Assembly (NCBI GenBank): GCA_035573855.1
Contig: DATLZU010000041.1
Location: forward strand, 1 to 46,143
DNA: 46,143 bases
Source: DATLZU01 sp035573855
GTDB taxonomy: Bacteria; Nitrospirota; Nitrospiria; Nitrospirales; Nitrospiraceae
Reading direction: 5' to 3'
Each line of letters begins with the position of its first letter. Positions within the stretch are counted from its first letter, which is position 1. This document shows positions 1-7,737 of this stretch, piece by piece. The notes beneath the pieces are model-generated. The model did not search any database, was not told the DNA's origin, and saw only the letters and a program-made list of their open reading frames with translations. The translations under genes and the position numbers were made by a program.

Positions 1-286
1 TTTTGCCCTTTTCGTCTTCCGGATCGTACTGCGGCCACAGCGACGCGCCGGCGATATATACCGCGCACAGGATGACGTAGAAGACGACCAGGGCGACCAC
101 GGCCTTGGCCCCGTAAAGCGGCTTGACCGACGGGGCGTCCAGCATCATGAATACCACCGCGCCGAGGATTGCATAGCAGAAAAACATAATCTGGAAGACC
201 AGAGGGAACCCTAGCGCTTTGGCCGCACCAAACAGCGCAGTTCCCACGACCAATCCGGCAACCGATTTCTTGATCACGTTCCCCAT
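1..286 (-). CDS. Partial membrane protein of the oxidase cluster (C-terminus outside the window)
   Basis: The reading frame begins at an ATG at 286-284, with a GAGGG ribosome-binding-like stretch just upstream, and stays open to the window edge, giving about 95 residues. The visible part starts MGNVIKKSVAGLVVG and holds two or three hydrophobic stretches (about residues 8-22, 27-48 and 58-82), followed by a charged segment with PQYDPEDEKGK. No CxxCH haem motif is present in the visible part. It lies 38 bp downstream of the bd-like oxidase subunit on the same strand, so it is probably co-transcribed and may be a membrane anchor or a further subunit, possibly with cytochrome c domains beyond the edge. 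The function is inferred from context only. Confidence 0.6.
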   Translation of the reverse strand, partial: MGNVIKKSVAGLVVGTALFGAAKALGFPLVFQIMFFCYAILGAVVFMMLDAPSVKPLYGAKAVVALVVFYVILCAVYIAGASLWPQYDPEDEKGK

Positions 287-324
287 GAGGGCCCTCGTTC
301 ATCCCACGACGATTCTTGCTTGCC

Positions 325-2028
325 TCACTTCGCTCCCGCCGGCACAGGGCTCCCTTCGGGCACCGGCGCCTTTGCCTCCGCCGCTCGAAGCGTCACGAGA
401 ATGGCAAAACTGACCACGAGATAAAAAACCACCGTGATCGCCGTGATCCACCAGCCCGAGTAGGACAGCGTCGGGGTGAACGATTCGGCAGTGAAATCAG
501 GCACAAGATTGTAGGTATGGAAATATTTCTTGAGCAGCGACCGCACGGCGCCCATCAGTCCCATCGTCCAGATGGCGCTGAACGCCAAGAAGACCAGGAC
601 GAATTGGGACGCGAAATCGATTTTCCCCCACACGATGGTGCCCTGTCTGATCGCACGGTTATAGATGACATAGTTCACGACCGTGACGAAAACCAGCGTA
701 AACGCAGCGGAGTTCTTAGCCGGCATGAGTGCCAGGAAGTTCCAATCCGACGGCAACTCCAATTCCTCCACCAGCTTCGCCCCGGTCGGCACGAACCCGT
801 GTGGGGTCATCCAAATGGCATTCCCCACAATCACCATCAAGAACCCGATCTTGATCACCGTCCTGGAAGAGACCGTGAACGGCACAAACTTCCCGAGCAC
901 CACAGGAAGCAAGACCAAGGGTACCAGGATGGCAAGGGAGGCAGGATCAGGAGCCGGGAACTGCGTCCAAGCCCAGGTCATGACGAAAGGAAGCGCGATC
1001 ATCACCAGCGGCGTCAAAACGGTCATCCTGACCCGCTCCACCCCCTCGATCCGCTTCATGCTGAGCCAGATGTAATAATTGCTAGCCAGAAAGATCAATC
1101 CCACCATGGCTCCCTGCATCTCGAAAAACATGGAGAGTTGGTCGGCCATCATGTACGGACAAATGGAGGCGTCGTAATCGCACAGTTCGTAAGAAAGCAG
1201 ATAGCCCATGAACGGCAGGAACATCAGCGCGCCCACGCCGATCAAATTGCCGACGAATCCCATCCAATCATAGTATGCTCGTTCTTCTTCCTTCTTGGCA
1301 CCCATGTACATATAAGCGGCGATCAACCCGGCGATGAACCCGCCGAACGTCACGTTCCCAACGAGGCGATGCAGGTTCAGCGGCATCCAACTGTAGTTAT
1401 AGACCTTATCCCACAAGCTGGCGGTCTGGATGAACTCCACGAGGGATACGCCTTCCGCTTTCGCCGGCGTGTTCATGAAGGAAGTCGGGCCGTCGATGAC
1501 GAACAGCGTGATCGTGCCAATCAGATTCAGCAACACCCCAAGCGCAATGTGACGGGCTTTTTTGTGTCCTTTCCAAGTGTCCCAGGTGTAGAAATACATA
1601 TAAAGCACGATGGTCTCTCCGATAAACAGCAACGGATAGATCACCGCGAAGATCATGAAGAAATGATTGATCAACCAGGTCGTGAATTGGGGATACGTGG
1701 CAAGCAAGACAAAGATGAACAGGCCGCCAGTCAAGGCCGTCATGCTGTACAAGATGACAGTGACTTTCGTGACCTCCTTGGCTAGTCGGTCGTACCTCGG
1801 GTCCTGTTTGCGGTACCCTAACCACTCCGAAATCACCACAAAGATCGGGGCGCCGAGTATGAATGCGGCAAACAGAATGTGGAGCTGCGCGACGATCCAC
1901 ACGGCGGTTCGATTTCCCGTATATGGAAATTCGACGCTGGGGGCACTCAGCTCCTGCGCATAGGCCGTGGCGGTCCACAACGCCACCAGCGTCGTTAGGG
2001 TCAAGAGACTGCGTTGCCATCTCGTCAT
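325..2028 (-). CDS. Cytochrome bd-like quinol oxidase subunit I, signal-peptide-bearing variant
   Basis: A protein of 567 residues. I chose the ATG at 2028 because AGGAGGGG lies upstream and it gives an immediate signal peptide (residues 1-24, ending TAYA). The body is a string of at least ten hydrophobic segments. The first contains AQLHILFAAF with His50, which resembles the N-terminal haem-ligand helix of CydA. Further candidate ligands are His122 (LINHFFMIF), Glu138 (IGETIVLY) and His220 (LHRLVGN). Family knowledge: cytochrome bd subunit I oxidises quinol and reduces O2 in the inner membrane. Nitrospira genomes carry divergent, longer bd-like paralogues thought to act as terminal oxidases. 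No CydB-like gene is visible here. A cytochrome c lipoprotein lies just upstream, so the electron donor may be a cytochrome c rather than quinol (inference). Confidence 0.82.
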   Translation of the reverse strand: MTRWQRSLLTLTTLVALWTATAYAQELSAPSVEFPYTGNRTAVWIVAQLHILFAAFILGAPIFVVISEWLGYRKQDPRYDRLAKEVTKVTVILYSMTALTGGLFIFVLLATYPQFTTWLINHFFMIFAVIYPLLFIGETIVLYMYFYTWDTWKGHKKARHIALGVLLNLIGTITLFVIDGPTSFMNTPAKAEGVSLVEFIQTASLWDKVYNYSWMPLNLHRLVGNVTFGGFIAGLIAAYMYMGAKKEEERAYYDWMGFVGNLIGVGALMFLPFMGYLLSYELCDYDASICPYMMADQLSMFFEMQGAMVGLIFLASNYYIWLSMKRIEGVERVRMTVLTPLVMIALPFVMTWAWTQFPAPDPASLAILVPLVLLPVVLGKFVPFTVSSRTVIKIGFLMVIVGNAIWMTPHGFVPTGAKLVEELELPSDWNFLALMPAKNSAAFTLVFVTVVNYVIYNRAIRQGTIVWGKIDFASQFVLVFLAFSAIWTMGLMGAVRSLLKKYFHTYNLVPDFTAESFTPTLSYSGWWITAITVVFYLVVSFAILVTLRAAEAKAPVPEGSPVPAGAK

Positions 2029-2068
2029 AACGTCTCGCCGCCCCTCCTCTGCTTCTGTCTGAATCAGA

Positions 2069-2635
2069 TCACTTTCCCGCTTCAGCGGCCGGCGGGGACG
2101 CTCCATCTCCGCTCGGCGCCGGGGCCGACGCTGCGGCCGGCCCCGCAGTCCCGACCGGAACCCAGGCGCTCTTGACCGGATCCCATTCTTGTCCTTTCAA
2201 CGCAAAGGTCCGCTCAAAGGCCACCAGCTTCCATCGGTCCTCTTCAGAGAGTTTTGTCTTCCAAGCCTTCATTTTAGTGTTGGGCACCCCCTCAGAGATC
2301 CGCCAGAACCACACGGAATCGGAATAGAGCTTCATGCGCTCGGCGTTGCGAAAGTCGCGTGCACCTGCCTTGACCGGCTTGCCGTCTTTGCCGTGACAAC
2401 TCGCGCAATTGACATCCGGATTTTTCTCGCCGATGAAGATCTGCCGCCCCTCTTCGACGATCTTATCGTCTGCCCACCACCCGGCAGGCATATGCTTGTC
2501 GGCGTATTCAGCCGGAGCCGGCGGTGGCGGCACGATAGGCCCTTCGCCCCCCTCGCAACCCGCAATTACTGCGCTCACGGTCACGGCACCCAGGATCCAA
2601 GCCATCTGCATCAAACCTGTGCGCTCCATAGACAA
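2069..2635 (-). CDS. Monohaem cytochrome c lipoprotein
   Basis: A protein of 188 residues with an N-terminal hydrophobic stretch ending in the lipobox VIAGC (Cys27), so it is probably an outer- or inner-membrane-anchored periplasmic lipoprotein. A single haem-binding site CASCH lies at residues 77-81, and Met122 in NTKMKAW is a plausible distal ligand. This matches the small class I cytochrome c fold. The C-terminal 40 residues are rich in Ala and Pro. The start is uncertain: a TTG at 2635 sits about 7 bases after GGAG, whereas an ATG at 2629 is 13 bases away. Spacing favours TTG. It lies 40 bp upstream of the bd-like oxidase subunit on the same strand and is its likely electron carrier or subunit (inference). 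Confidence 0.88.
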   Translation of the reverse strand: MSMERTGLMQMAWILGAVTVSAVIAGCEGGEGPIVPPPPAPAEYADKHMPAGWWADDKIVEEGRQIFIGEKNPDVNCASCHGKDGKPVKAGARDFRNAERMKLYSDSVWFWRISEGVPNTKMKAWKTKLSEEDRWKLVAFERTFALKGQEWDPVKSAWVPVGTAGPAAASAPAPSGDGASPPAAEAGK

Positions 2636-2861
2636 TCACCCACTCCTTTCGTCTTCCCGAACATCAAGAAGGCGCTCTCAAACAGCGCCACCGTTTCGTT
2701 CAGAACGTCTAGACATGAAAAAAGACGCTTTCGCCCGAGCCCAGGCGGCCTCAAGCAAAAGCGCCATTGCCTACACGTGCGTCCCGGTCACGCCAGAGCC
2801 CCCTTCCCCGCCGCGTAACTGCGTCCGATCCGGCGAGGTACGAGAGCGCCCCACGGACCGC

Positions 2862-3425
2862 CTACAGTGATGTCTTCCCCTTCCCCTGACTCTTCTTGTC
2901 CCGCCGGCCGACTCGCCTCCGTCGTTTCCGAAGCCACTTCAGCCCGGCGAAGACAACTGCCGCCACTCCCATGCCGGATCCGTAATACACCCATCGTGGC
3001 GGCCCGCCAATGGTCTTTTCGCATCCCGACCCGAAATTGACCTGAACTTTCCGTTCTGTCTCAAGATCCTTCGGATCGAATTGGACCTTGATCCGCTGCT
3101 CCTCGTTTCCCGCGATGACAAGGACCGGATCGCCCAGATTGTCGTTGTGGAGGTGAAGAATCGCCTTGTAGTAACCATCTTCATCAGTCGACACCGTCGC
3201 CCCAATTGACACCCGCGTGTCTTTAACGACGACTTCGACGTTCGGGCTGGGCTGTCCGCTGCTTCCACACACGAATCCTTCCACCGTAAACCGGTGGTCG
3301 GCTTCATGCGTGGCCCAGACAGCGACCGGAGACGCCGTCAGAAAGAAACCCACGAGAAAAGTAGGCACCCATCGGCTCGCGGTCCACTGGCTGGCTCGTG
3401 TTGCACTCCATTCCCCACAGTTCAA
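2862..3425 (-). CDS. Secreted carboxypeptidase-regulatory-like protein with C-terminal membrane anchor
   Basis: About 187 residues. The N-terminus has a signal peptide (hydrophobic segment VPTFLVGFFLTASPVAVWA). Next comes a single beta-sandwich-like domain with the pattern VEGFVCGSSGQPSPNVEV, DEDGYYKAILHLH, which is typical of carboxypeptidase-regulatory/CNA-B-like folds in which a small domain follows the D-x-D-G-Y turn. A C-terminal transmembrane helix (WVYYGSGMGVAAVVFAGL) is followed by a very basic tail (KWLRKRRRRVGRRDKK), so the domain should sit on the periplasmic face. There is no ATG. TTG at 3425 or GTG at about 3368 are the possible starts, and neither has a strong ribosome site. A sigma70-like promoter lies upstream at 3518-3546. 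The molecular role is unknown. Confidence 0.65.
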   Translation of the reverse strand: MNCGEWSATRASQWTASRWVPTFLVGFFLTASPVAVWATHEADHRFTVEGFVCGSSGQPSPNVEVVVKDTRVSIGATVSTDEDGYYKAILHLHNDNLGDPVLVIAGNEEQRIKVQFDPKDLETERKVQVNFGSGCEKTIGGPPRWVYYGSGMGVAAVVFAGLKWLRKRRRRVGRRDKKSQGKGKTSL

Positions 3426-3517
3426 TGGACTATCGGCGATAGCTGAACCCTCCCCTCTCGCCTCAAGCCACGAAAAGCCTCATCAACACTGGGAGATGCC
3501 CGTTTTTGAGGCCGACC

Positions 3518-3546
3518 CTTTTAACATAGATGATTTTCTTTGTCAA
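3518..3546 (-). promoter_or_regulatory. Candidate sigma70 promoter for the 3425 gene
   Basis: On the minus strand, a perfect TTGACA (3546-3541) is followed after exactly 17 bases by TAAAAG (3523-3518), which matches the -10 consensus at four of six positions. The DNA around it is locally AT-rich in an otherwise GC-rich window. It would give a leader of roughly 85 nt before the TTG at 3425. That leader contains an inverted repeat, CTATC-GCC-GATAG, nested inside GTTCA...TGAAC close to the start codon. Confidence 0.5.
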
Positions 3547-3680
3547 TAATTCGGCCAGCCCAACAAACGAGAAAAGCAACAGGAGATTTCAATGAGTTAT
3601 GTTCGAAATCAAGCGCCTGAGTTAAGCAAAGTTCACAGGACGGCGCTTTGGAACGAGTAAAAAAGACGAGGGCTACAGGG

Positions 3681-4070
3681 CTACAGATGACCGCGGGCCC
3701 TCGCGACGGCGGCCGCCTGCTCCGACTCGGCGCGCCGCTGCGATTCTTTTTTCGCGACCCACGCTTCCCAGGACTTGCCGACAGCCGTGTCTTCGCCAGT
3801 GAACGCGATCGACACCACGTCGGCGTAAGCGATCTTGCGGGTGCCTGGAAGCCCCTTTGGAAACAGCTCGAGGACGGGAGCGGCGCCGCCGGCGTCACGG
3901 TTGAAGACGTAGCCGGTGACCATCTCCCCTGATGCGAGTTCAAGTGTCACATCACCGCGATAATCGAACGCCAGCTCGACGGCCTCGCACAACTCATTCG
4001 CGCTCGACGGGCGTAACACCCGGCCATACAGCGTCTGATCCTCCGGTGTGTGGTACTTGGCATCGGTCAT
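3681..4070 (-). CDS. Conserved-looking hypothetical protein next to hpnH
   Basis: A protein of 129 residues beginning at ATG 4070 with MTDAKYHTPEDQTLYGRV. I do not recognise the family. The core (about residues 20-85) alternates hydrophobic and charged residues, with phrases such as VTLELASGEMVTGYVFN and KIAYADVVSIAFTGED that suggest a small beta-barrel of the SH3/Lsm type. The last 35 residues are a charged Ala/Arg/Glu/Gln-rich helix. It has no signal peptide and no membrane segment, so it is probably cytoplasmic. It follows hpnH after a 104-bp gap on the same strand, so a link with hopanoid side-chain assembly is possible but unproven. Confidence 0.6.
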   Translation of the reverse strand: MTDAKYHTPEDQTLYGRVLRPSSANELCEAVELAFDYRGDVTLELASGEMVTGYVFNRDAGGAAPVLELFPKGLPGTRKIAYADVVSIAFTGEDTAVGKSWEAWVAKKESQRRAESEQAAAVARARGHL

Positions 4071-4174
4071 ACAGAAGATGTGAAACGTGAATCGCTATGC
4101 ACGAAACGGGAGGACGGGAGAAGCCACAGCTTGCCGTTGAACGGTTCGGTTCATGACAGACCAACAACGCATGT

Positions 4175-5191
4175 TTAACGGGCGTTGGGAAGAAGCGTCG
4201 CTTTGACAGTGCGGCCAAACCCGGACCAGGAACTGAACGTATCTTCGACCGCAGACGCTTCATACCCACAATGCACCATGCAGTCGGCGCACTTTTCGTT
4301 GCGTCCGGTTCCGTAGCGAGCCCAATCCGTCGTTTCCATCAACTCCCGGAACGTCCTGGCGTATCCGTCCTGGAGGAGATAGCAAGGCCGCTGCCAGCCG
4401 AAAATGTTGTAGGTCGGATTCCCCCACGGCGTGCACTGATACTCCCGTTTCCCCATTAAAAATTCCAGGAAGAGCGGCGATTGATTAAATCGCCAGCCTG
4501 GTTTGCGGTTGCTGAGGATCTTGGAGAACAATTCCCGCGTCCGATGGCGTTTCAAAAAATGCTGTTGATCAGGGGCCTTCTGGTAGCTGTAGCCTGGCGA
4601 GATCATCATGCCCTCGACACCCAGTTTCATCATTTCGTCGAAGAAGGCGCGGACCCTTTCAGGATTCGCATCATCGAACAGGGTCGTGTTGGTGGTGACA
4701 CGAAACCCTCGCTTCAACGCGGCCTTGATCGCCCTCACCGCCGTCTCGTAAACGCCGTCCCGGCAGACGGCCCGATCATGTTCTTCCTTCAGGCCGTCCA
4801 TATGCACGCTGAAAGTTAAATACTTGGACGGCGTGTACTCGTCGAGCTTCCGCTCCAGCAGGATCGCGTTCGTGCACAGGTATACGTATTTCTTCCGCGC
4901 TACCAACCCGCGGACGATCTCCGGCATTTCCGGATGGATCAGCGGTTCCCCTCCGGGGATGCTCACAATCGGTGCGCCGCATTCCTCGGCCGCCGCCCAA
5001 CATTGCTCCGGCGTCAACCGCTTGTCGAGCACGTGATCGGGATACTGAATCTTTCCACAGCCGGCACAGGCCAGGTTACAGCGGAACAGCGGCTCTAGCA
5101 TCAGGACCAGCGGGTAGCGTTTGATCCCTTTGACCTTTTGCGTCAGGACATACTTTGTGACGGTGAACATTTGGGAAAGCGGAACGGCCAT
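4175..5191 (-). CDS. hpnH: HpnH, radical SAM adenosyl-hopene synthase
   Basis: A protein of 338 residues with a good ribosome site (GGAG, 6 bases before ATG 5191). The radical SAM cluster motif is CNLACAGC (Cys38, Cys42, Cys45), followed by PGGEPLIHPE, the usual SAM-binding GGE segment. A cysteine-containing C-terminal region (CADCMVHCGYEA) matches the SPASM-like tail of the HpnH family. Family knowledge: HpnH joins the 5'-deoxyadenosyl group to diploptene, the first step of extended (C35) hopanoid synthesis. The product is adenosylhopane, which HpnG then depurinates. HpnG and squalene-hopene cyclase are encoded 14 kb away in this same window, so the C35 hopanoid route is supported. The length is normal for the family. 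Confidence 0.95.
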   Translation of the reverse strand: MAVPLSQMFTVTKYVLTQKVKGIKRYPLVLMLEPLFRCNLACAGCGKIQYPDHVLDKRLTPEQCWAAAEECGAPIVSIPGGEPLIHPEMPEIVRGLVARKKYVYLCTNAILLERKLDEYTPSKYLTFSVHMDGLKEEHDRAVCRDGVYETAVRAIKAALKRGFRVTTNTTLFDDANPERVRAFFDEMMKLGVEGMMISPGYSYQKAPDQQHFLKRHRTRELFSKILSNRKPGWRFNQSPLFLEFLMGKREYQCTPWGNPTYNIFGWQRPCYLLQDGYARTFRELMETTDWARYGTGRNEKCADCMVHCGYEASAVEDTFSSWSGFGRTVKATLLPNAR

Positions 5192-5468
5192 CCCTTACTC
5201 CTTCCTGTGCCGTTGCAACTGAATAGGGGTGCGCGTGGAACCTACGGCTGGGTTCGCCGGTATGCGGGGCGGATTGTAACATCCTGTTTCCAGGCGCGTC
5301 AATTTGTTGAATTCGGACGGCGCTGCTGGCACGCTCCACCTTCCGAGAGCACACAGTGCTGCATCGCTCAACTCCGGCGATACCGAATGAGCGTGCAGAA
5401 TTCTCGGGAAGTTTTCGCTTTTCGTCGGCTTTTGACGTATTCTCTCTTCAGCCGAAACGGAAATTGAT

Positions 5469-6158
5469 ATGCCTTCGTCTCGACCAACCGGGTCGCTCGC
5501 GGCGGGCTCTCTGAGCGTGCTCGTGCTCGGAATCGCGTGGGGAACGGTCCTGATGAGCATCGAGGCCTCACTGCAACCGGACACGTCTGCGGGACCGACT
5601 GTTCTCACGCCTTCCGATTCATCTTCCGATATGTCGCTTCGGCTGCGGAGTGCGTCGGCGGATGGCCCTTCCGTGCCGTCCCCTCGGACGTCGGCCGTTT
5701 CCTCTTCCTCGGCCCCCCTTGATCGTTCTCCGGACGACGCGGGACCAAACGCCGCTCGGTTTCCGTTTCCACTTTCGTCTTCGCCCGAAGACGCTCCCGG
5801 GAAGACCGAGGCGGTCCGCATCCCGGCCGTCGTCGCGATCAAATGCGAGGCGGAACTGGAACGGTTCTGTCCCGCTTCTCTCAGCAGCCGCGATCGCCTG
5901 CGCTGCATGCAGCGGAACGCGCACAAACTACCGTTCGCCTGCCAGAACGCCGTTCAGGCTCGCGTGACGCGGGCGAAAGAAAACCTGCGGCGGTTGCGGT
6001 TGGCTTGTGAGGCCGATGCGAGGCAATACTGTCGGCACGTGGGACCGAGGGAAGGACAGCTCCTGCAGTGTTTGGAAACCCGCGCGCAGGAAATTTCGGA
6101 GGGGTGTTTCCAAGCCCTGCCCAAGCGACCGGTCATCAACTTCGAATCGGCGCAGTGA
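5469..6158 (+). CDS. Exported protein with two GLG1-type cysteine-rich repeats
   Basis: A protein of 229 residues. The N-terminus has a hydrophobic segment (residues about 10-30), which is either a signal anchor or a signal peptide. Residues 35-115 are a low-complexity Ser/Pro/Asp-rich linker. The C-terminal 105 residues carry eight cysteines in two tandem units with spacing C-x7-C-x11/12-C-x11-C: Cys126, 134, 146, 158 and Cys180, 188, 201, 213. This is the pattern of the Golgi apparatus protein 1 (GLG1/ESL-1, 'Cys_rich_FGFR') repeat, also found in exported bacterial proteins of unknown role. Even cysteine counts suggest disulphides in the periplasm. It is divergent from hpnH and convergent with the FHA gene. 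The ribosome site is weak. Confidence 0.78.
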   Translation: MPSSRPTGSLAAGSLSVLVLGIAWGTVLMSIEASLQPDTSAGPTVLTPSDSSSDMSLRLRSASADGPSVPSPRTSAVSSSSAPLDRSPDDAGPNAARFPFPLSSSPEDAPGKTEAVRIPAVVAIKCEAELERFCPASLSSRDRLRCMQRNAHKLPFACQNAVQARVTRAKENLRRLRLACEADARQYCRHVGPREGQLLQCLETRAQEISEGCFQALPKRPVINFESAQ

Positions 6159-6168
6159 CAGCCGCGAG

Positions 6169-6885
6169 TCAGCACACAGCCTGGTCCCTCAGATAGAAAT
6201 ACATCCGGGCGCCGGCCACCTCCACAAGGTCGCCGTCCTTCAGATCGATCTGTCCGTTGACCGCCTGGTTGTTGACCAGCACTTTCTTCCCTGCGTCGGC
6301 CGCTACGATGTAATACCCCTCACTGCGGCGCCCAATCATGGCGGCCGTCTTCGGCGCGAACCAGCCAGCGAGCTTGATCGTTGCGTCAGGGCGTGATCCG
6401 ATGATCGTCAGTTGCTTGGTGAGTTGGTACTCCTTGCGGTTGGTTCGGCCAGACACCACCTGGATTGTCCCGGTTTTTTGCGGTATCAGGCTCCAGCCTC
6501 GCGGGGTCGAGCCGGTGATGATCATTGTCCTGTCCGACGCGCTCACACCGGAAGAGTCTTCTGTGGTCGGAACCGCGCTCTCCTCCCGGAAAATCAACCG
6601 ATGCTTCCCGACCGCCACCACATCCGTATCCCTCAATTGCCGTCGTTCGATCTTCTGACCATTGACGAACGTGCCGTTCGTGCTTCCCAAATCTTCCAGG
6701 AAATAGACCGCATGGATTTTGACTAAGCGGGCGTGTCGTCCGGACACGGCCGGATCGTCGACGACCAGATCGTTGCCGTCCTTGCGCCCGATAGTGAACT
6801 CGGACTTGGTAATCTCGATCTCTTTGGCCGTACCCCTGTGCGGTTTGACGATGAACTTGGGGCATTTGGTCGCAACTTCTTGCAT
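6169..6885 (-). CDS. Two-FHA-domain phosphothreonine-binding protein
   Basis: A protein of 238 residues with a strong ribosome site (GGAGG, 6 bases before the ATG). The first FHA domain (about residues 10-105) has all the hallmark motifs: TIGRKDGNDL, VSGRHARL and LGSTNGTFVNG, the last carrying the Ser/Asn residues that read phosphothreonine. A Thr/Ser-rich linker (about 105-140) leads to a second FHA-like domain (about 145-235) with the pattern TIIGSRPDATIKL and VLVNNQAVNGQIDLKDGD, in which the canonical GR and SxxH motifs are degenerate. It is the last gene of a kinase-phosphatase-FHA operon. It therefore probably reads the kinase output, or is itself a kinase target (inference). It has no membrane segment. 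Confidence 0.92.
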   Translation of the reverse strand: MQEVATKCPKFIVKPHRGTAKEIEITKSEFTIGRKDGNDLVVDDPAVSGRHARLVKIHAVYFLEDLGSTNGTFVNGQKIERRQLRDTDVVAVGKHRLIFREESAVPTTEDSSGVSASDRTMIITGSTPRGWSLIPQKTGTIQVVSGRTNRKEYQLTKQLTIIGSRPDATIKLAGWFAPKTAAMIGRRSEGYYIVAADAGKKVLVNNQAVNGQIDLKDGDLVEVAGARMYFYLRDQAVC

Positions 6886-6927
6886 GGCCTTCCTCCTTCC
6901 GCCGGACGGTTCTGCACTCCGCCGGTT

Positions 6928-7737
6928 TCAGCTCCATAGCCATTGCCGTATGCGGCGCCACAGCGTGAAGCGTAAGCCTTCGTGCAACACCACCACGATA
7001 ACGGTCGTGTTATCGTTCCCGCCCGCATCGTTCGCCAAGCCGATCAGCCGCTCAGCCGCCACATCGGGAGGATTCCCACGGCGAACAGCCTGTAAAACCT
7101 CGTCGGAGGCTACGCCGTTCGTCAGTCCGTCCGAACACAACAACACGATGTCTTCGCTCATCACCGGCACCTCGCCCAATTCCACCTCCACAGTCGATTC
7201 CACGCCCAGCGCCCGAGTGAGTACGTGCTTGCGGGAAGATCGTTCCGCCTCCTCTTCGCTCAGAAGGCCACGGCGTACATGGTCGCGCACGAGCGAATGG
7301 TCGGCCGTGAGTAACTGCATCGCGCCGTCACGAATCAGATAGGCGCGGCTGTCGCCGACATGCGCCACCGAAAGAATGCAGTCCGTAAGGAGGACGGAGA
7401 CCACGGTCGTACCCATGCCGGCGCACTCCGGACGCCGCCACGATTCCCGATAGATGACCTGATTGGCGAGCCGAACGGCGCTGGCCAACCGGTTCGTCGG
7501 CAGCAAGAAATTCGGATCGTATTCCCCGACGAAGGGAAGCTCGTCGCCGCGGGAGGTGTCGGCGAGATGGCGATGAATCACTTCCGCGGCGATCCCGCTG
7601 GCCACCTCGCCAGCGTTGCAGCCGCCCATTCCGTCACAGATCAAATAAAGGCCAAGTCCCGGGTCGGCGCAGAATCGGTCCTCATTATGAGACCGCTGCA
7701 AGCCGACGTCCGACCTTGCCGCGTAGGTGCTCATCAT
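6928..7737 (-). CDS. PP2C-family serine/threonine protein phosphatase
   Basis: A protein of 269 residues from the ATG at 7737, whose ATGATGA overlaps the stop of the upstream kinase gene and indicates translational coupling. A longer in-frame start at 7782 lies inside the kinase gene and is less likely. The metal-binding motifs of the PPM/PP2C fold are complete: RSHNEDRF, DGMGGCNAG, VGDSRAYL, LLTADHSL, LLCSDGLT and NDNTTVIVV. Manganese or magnesium bound by these aspartates activates water for phosphoserine/phosphothreonine hydrolysis. It ends with an amphipathic basic/Trp-rich tail (WRRIRQWLW) that might touch the membrane. The partner is evidently the adjacent kinase. Confidence 0.95.
   Translation of the reverse strand: MMSTYAARSDVGLQRSHNEDRFCADPGLGLYLICDGMGGCNAGEVASGIAAEVIHRHLADTSRGDELPFVGEYDPNFLLPTNRLASAVRLANQVIYRESWRRPECAGMGTTVVSVLLTDCILSVAHVGDSRAYLIRDGAMQLLTADHSLVRDHVRRGLLSEEEAERSSRKHVLTRALGVESTVEVELGEVPVMSEDIVLLCSDGLTNGVASDEVLQAVRRGNPPDVAAERLIGLANDAGGNDNTTVIVVVLHEGLRFTLWRRIRQWLWS

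Noticed and set aside
316..1785. Open frame of 489 codons antisense to the bd-like oxidase
   Set aside because: His/Arg/Asp-rich product without family features. It is the complement of a strongly supported membrane protein.
3430..3510. Hammerhead ribozyme-like UUGAUGAG in the leader of the 3425 gene
   Set aside because: The required GAAA and cleavage-site core are missing.
5195..5926. Minus-strand frame of 243 codons opposite the Cys-rich repeat gene
   Set aside because: The plus-strand gene has an ordered cysteine pattern. The antisense frame has none and would run into hpnH's leader.
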